From positions 1-7,652 of the forward strand of contig CAMGFF010000100.1 in assembly GCA_946055125.1 (NCBI GenBank): a stretch of DNA of 7,652 nucleotides. The letters run 5' to 3'. This DNA is from an uncultured Prevotellaceae bacterium. Its GTDB lineage: Bacteria > Bacteroidota > Bacteroidia > Bacteroidales > Muribaculaceae. Numbering within the stretch: position 1 is the first letter of the stretch; every line of letters begins with the position of its first letter. Shown here one piece after another: positions 7,600 through 7,652 of the stretch. The translations under genes were made by a program, and so were the position numbers. The notes beneath the pieces were generated by a model. The model was not told where the DNA came from and did no database searches. It saw only the letters and a list, made by a program, of their open reading frames with translations.

Positions 7600-7631
7600 T
7601 TTGGAATAGTCGGTGGGGTGTTGTATCTTTG
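7600..7631 (+). promoter_or_regulatory. Outward-facing Bacteroidetes-type promoter for an unseen gene to the right
   Basis: A -33 box TTTG (7600-7603) and a -7 box TATCTTTG (7624-7631) are separated by 20 bases, a near-ideal match to the Bacteroidetes primary promoter. It points rightward, away from porU, so the next gene beyond the window should be on the plus strand and divergent from porU. Transcription would begin around 7637-7640. Confidence 0.75.
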
Positions 7632-7652
7632 TGGGAATTTTTGGAACTGCAG

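Overview
The window looks like a chromosomal segment from a member of the Bacteroidales (phylum Bacteroidota). Three things point there. Two intergenic regions carry the Bacteroidetes-type promoter (-33 TTTG, about 20 bases, -7 TAnnTTTG). A complete gene for the type IX secretion sortase PorU is present, a system confined to this phylum. The start codons have A-rich leaders and no evident Shine-Dalgarno sequence. Coding DNA is GC-rich and the gaps are AT-rich. A gut or oral lineage of the Muribaculaceae/Prevotellaceae/Porphyromonadaceae kind would fit, but I cannot place it at genus level from this sequence.

Layout: bases 1-273 are non-coding or edge material with a degenerate 33-bp tandem repeat (40-105) and a good promoter (190-222). 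This promoter drives a rightward two-gene unit. The first gene is a secreted, probably lipid-anchored GH5 beta-mannanase (274-1578). After an 80-base gap with no terminator or promoter comes a periplasmic GH36 alpha-galactosidase (1659-3860). A strong 15-bp stem-loop (3933-3971) separates this unit from the convergent, leftward porU gene (about 3998-7498). The right edge (7600-7631) holds a second promoter of the same type, pointing out of the window at an unseen rightward gene that is divergent from porU.

Function: the two glycoside hydrolases form a plausible pair for galactomannan or galactoglucomannan. The GH5 enzyme cuts the beta-1,4-mannan backbone and the GH36 enzyme removes alpha-1,6-galactose side groups. 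No transporter (SusC/SusD type), sensor or mannobiose-processing gene lies in the window, so this is either a small satellite unit or the end of a larger locus to the left. PorU is functionally separate. It removes the C-terminal sorting domain from type IX cargo at the outer membrane. Neither hydrolase carries such a domain, so they are not its substrates.

I see no mobile element, CRISPR array, RNA gene or clear novel system. The points most worth a second look are the sequence shared between the two promoters beyond the core boxes, the solitary porU without porV beside it in view, and the repeat with its open minus-strand frame at the left edge.
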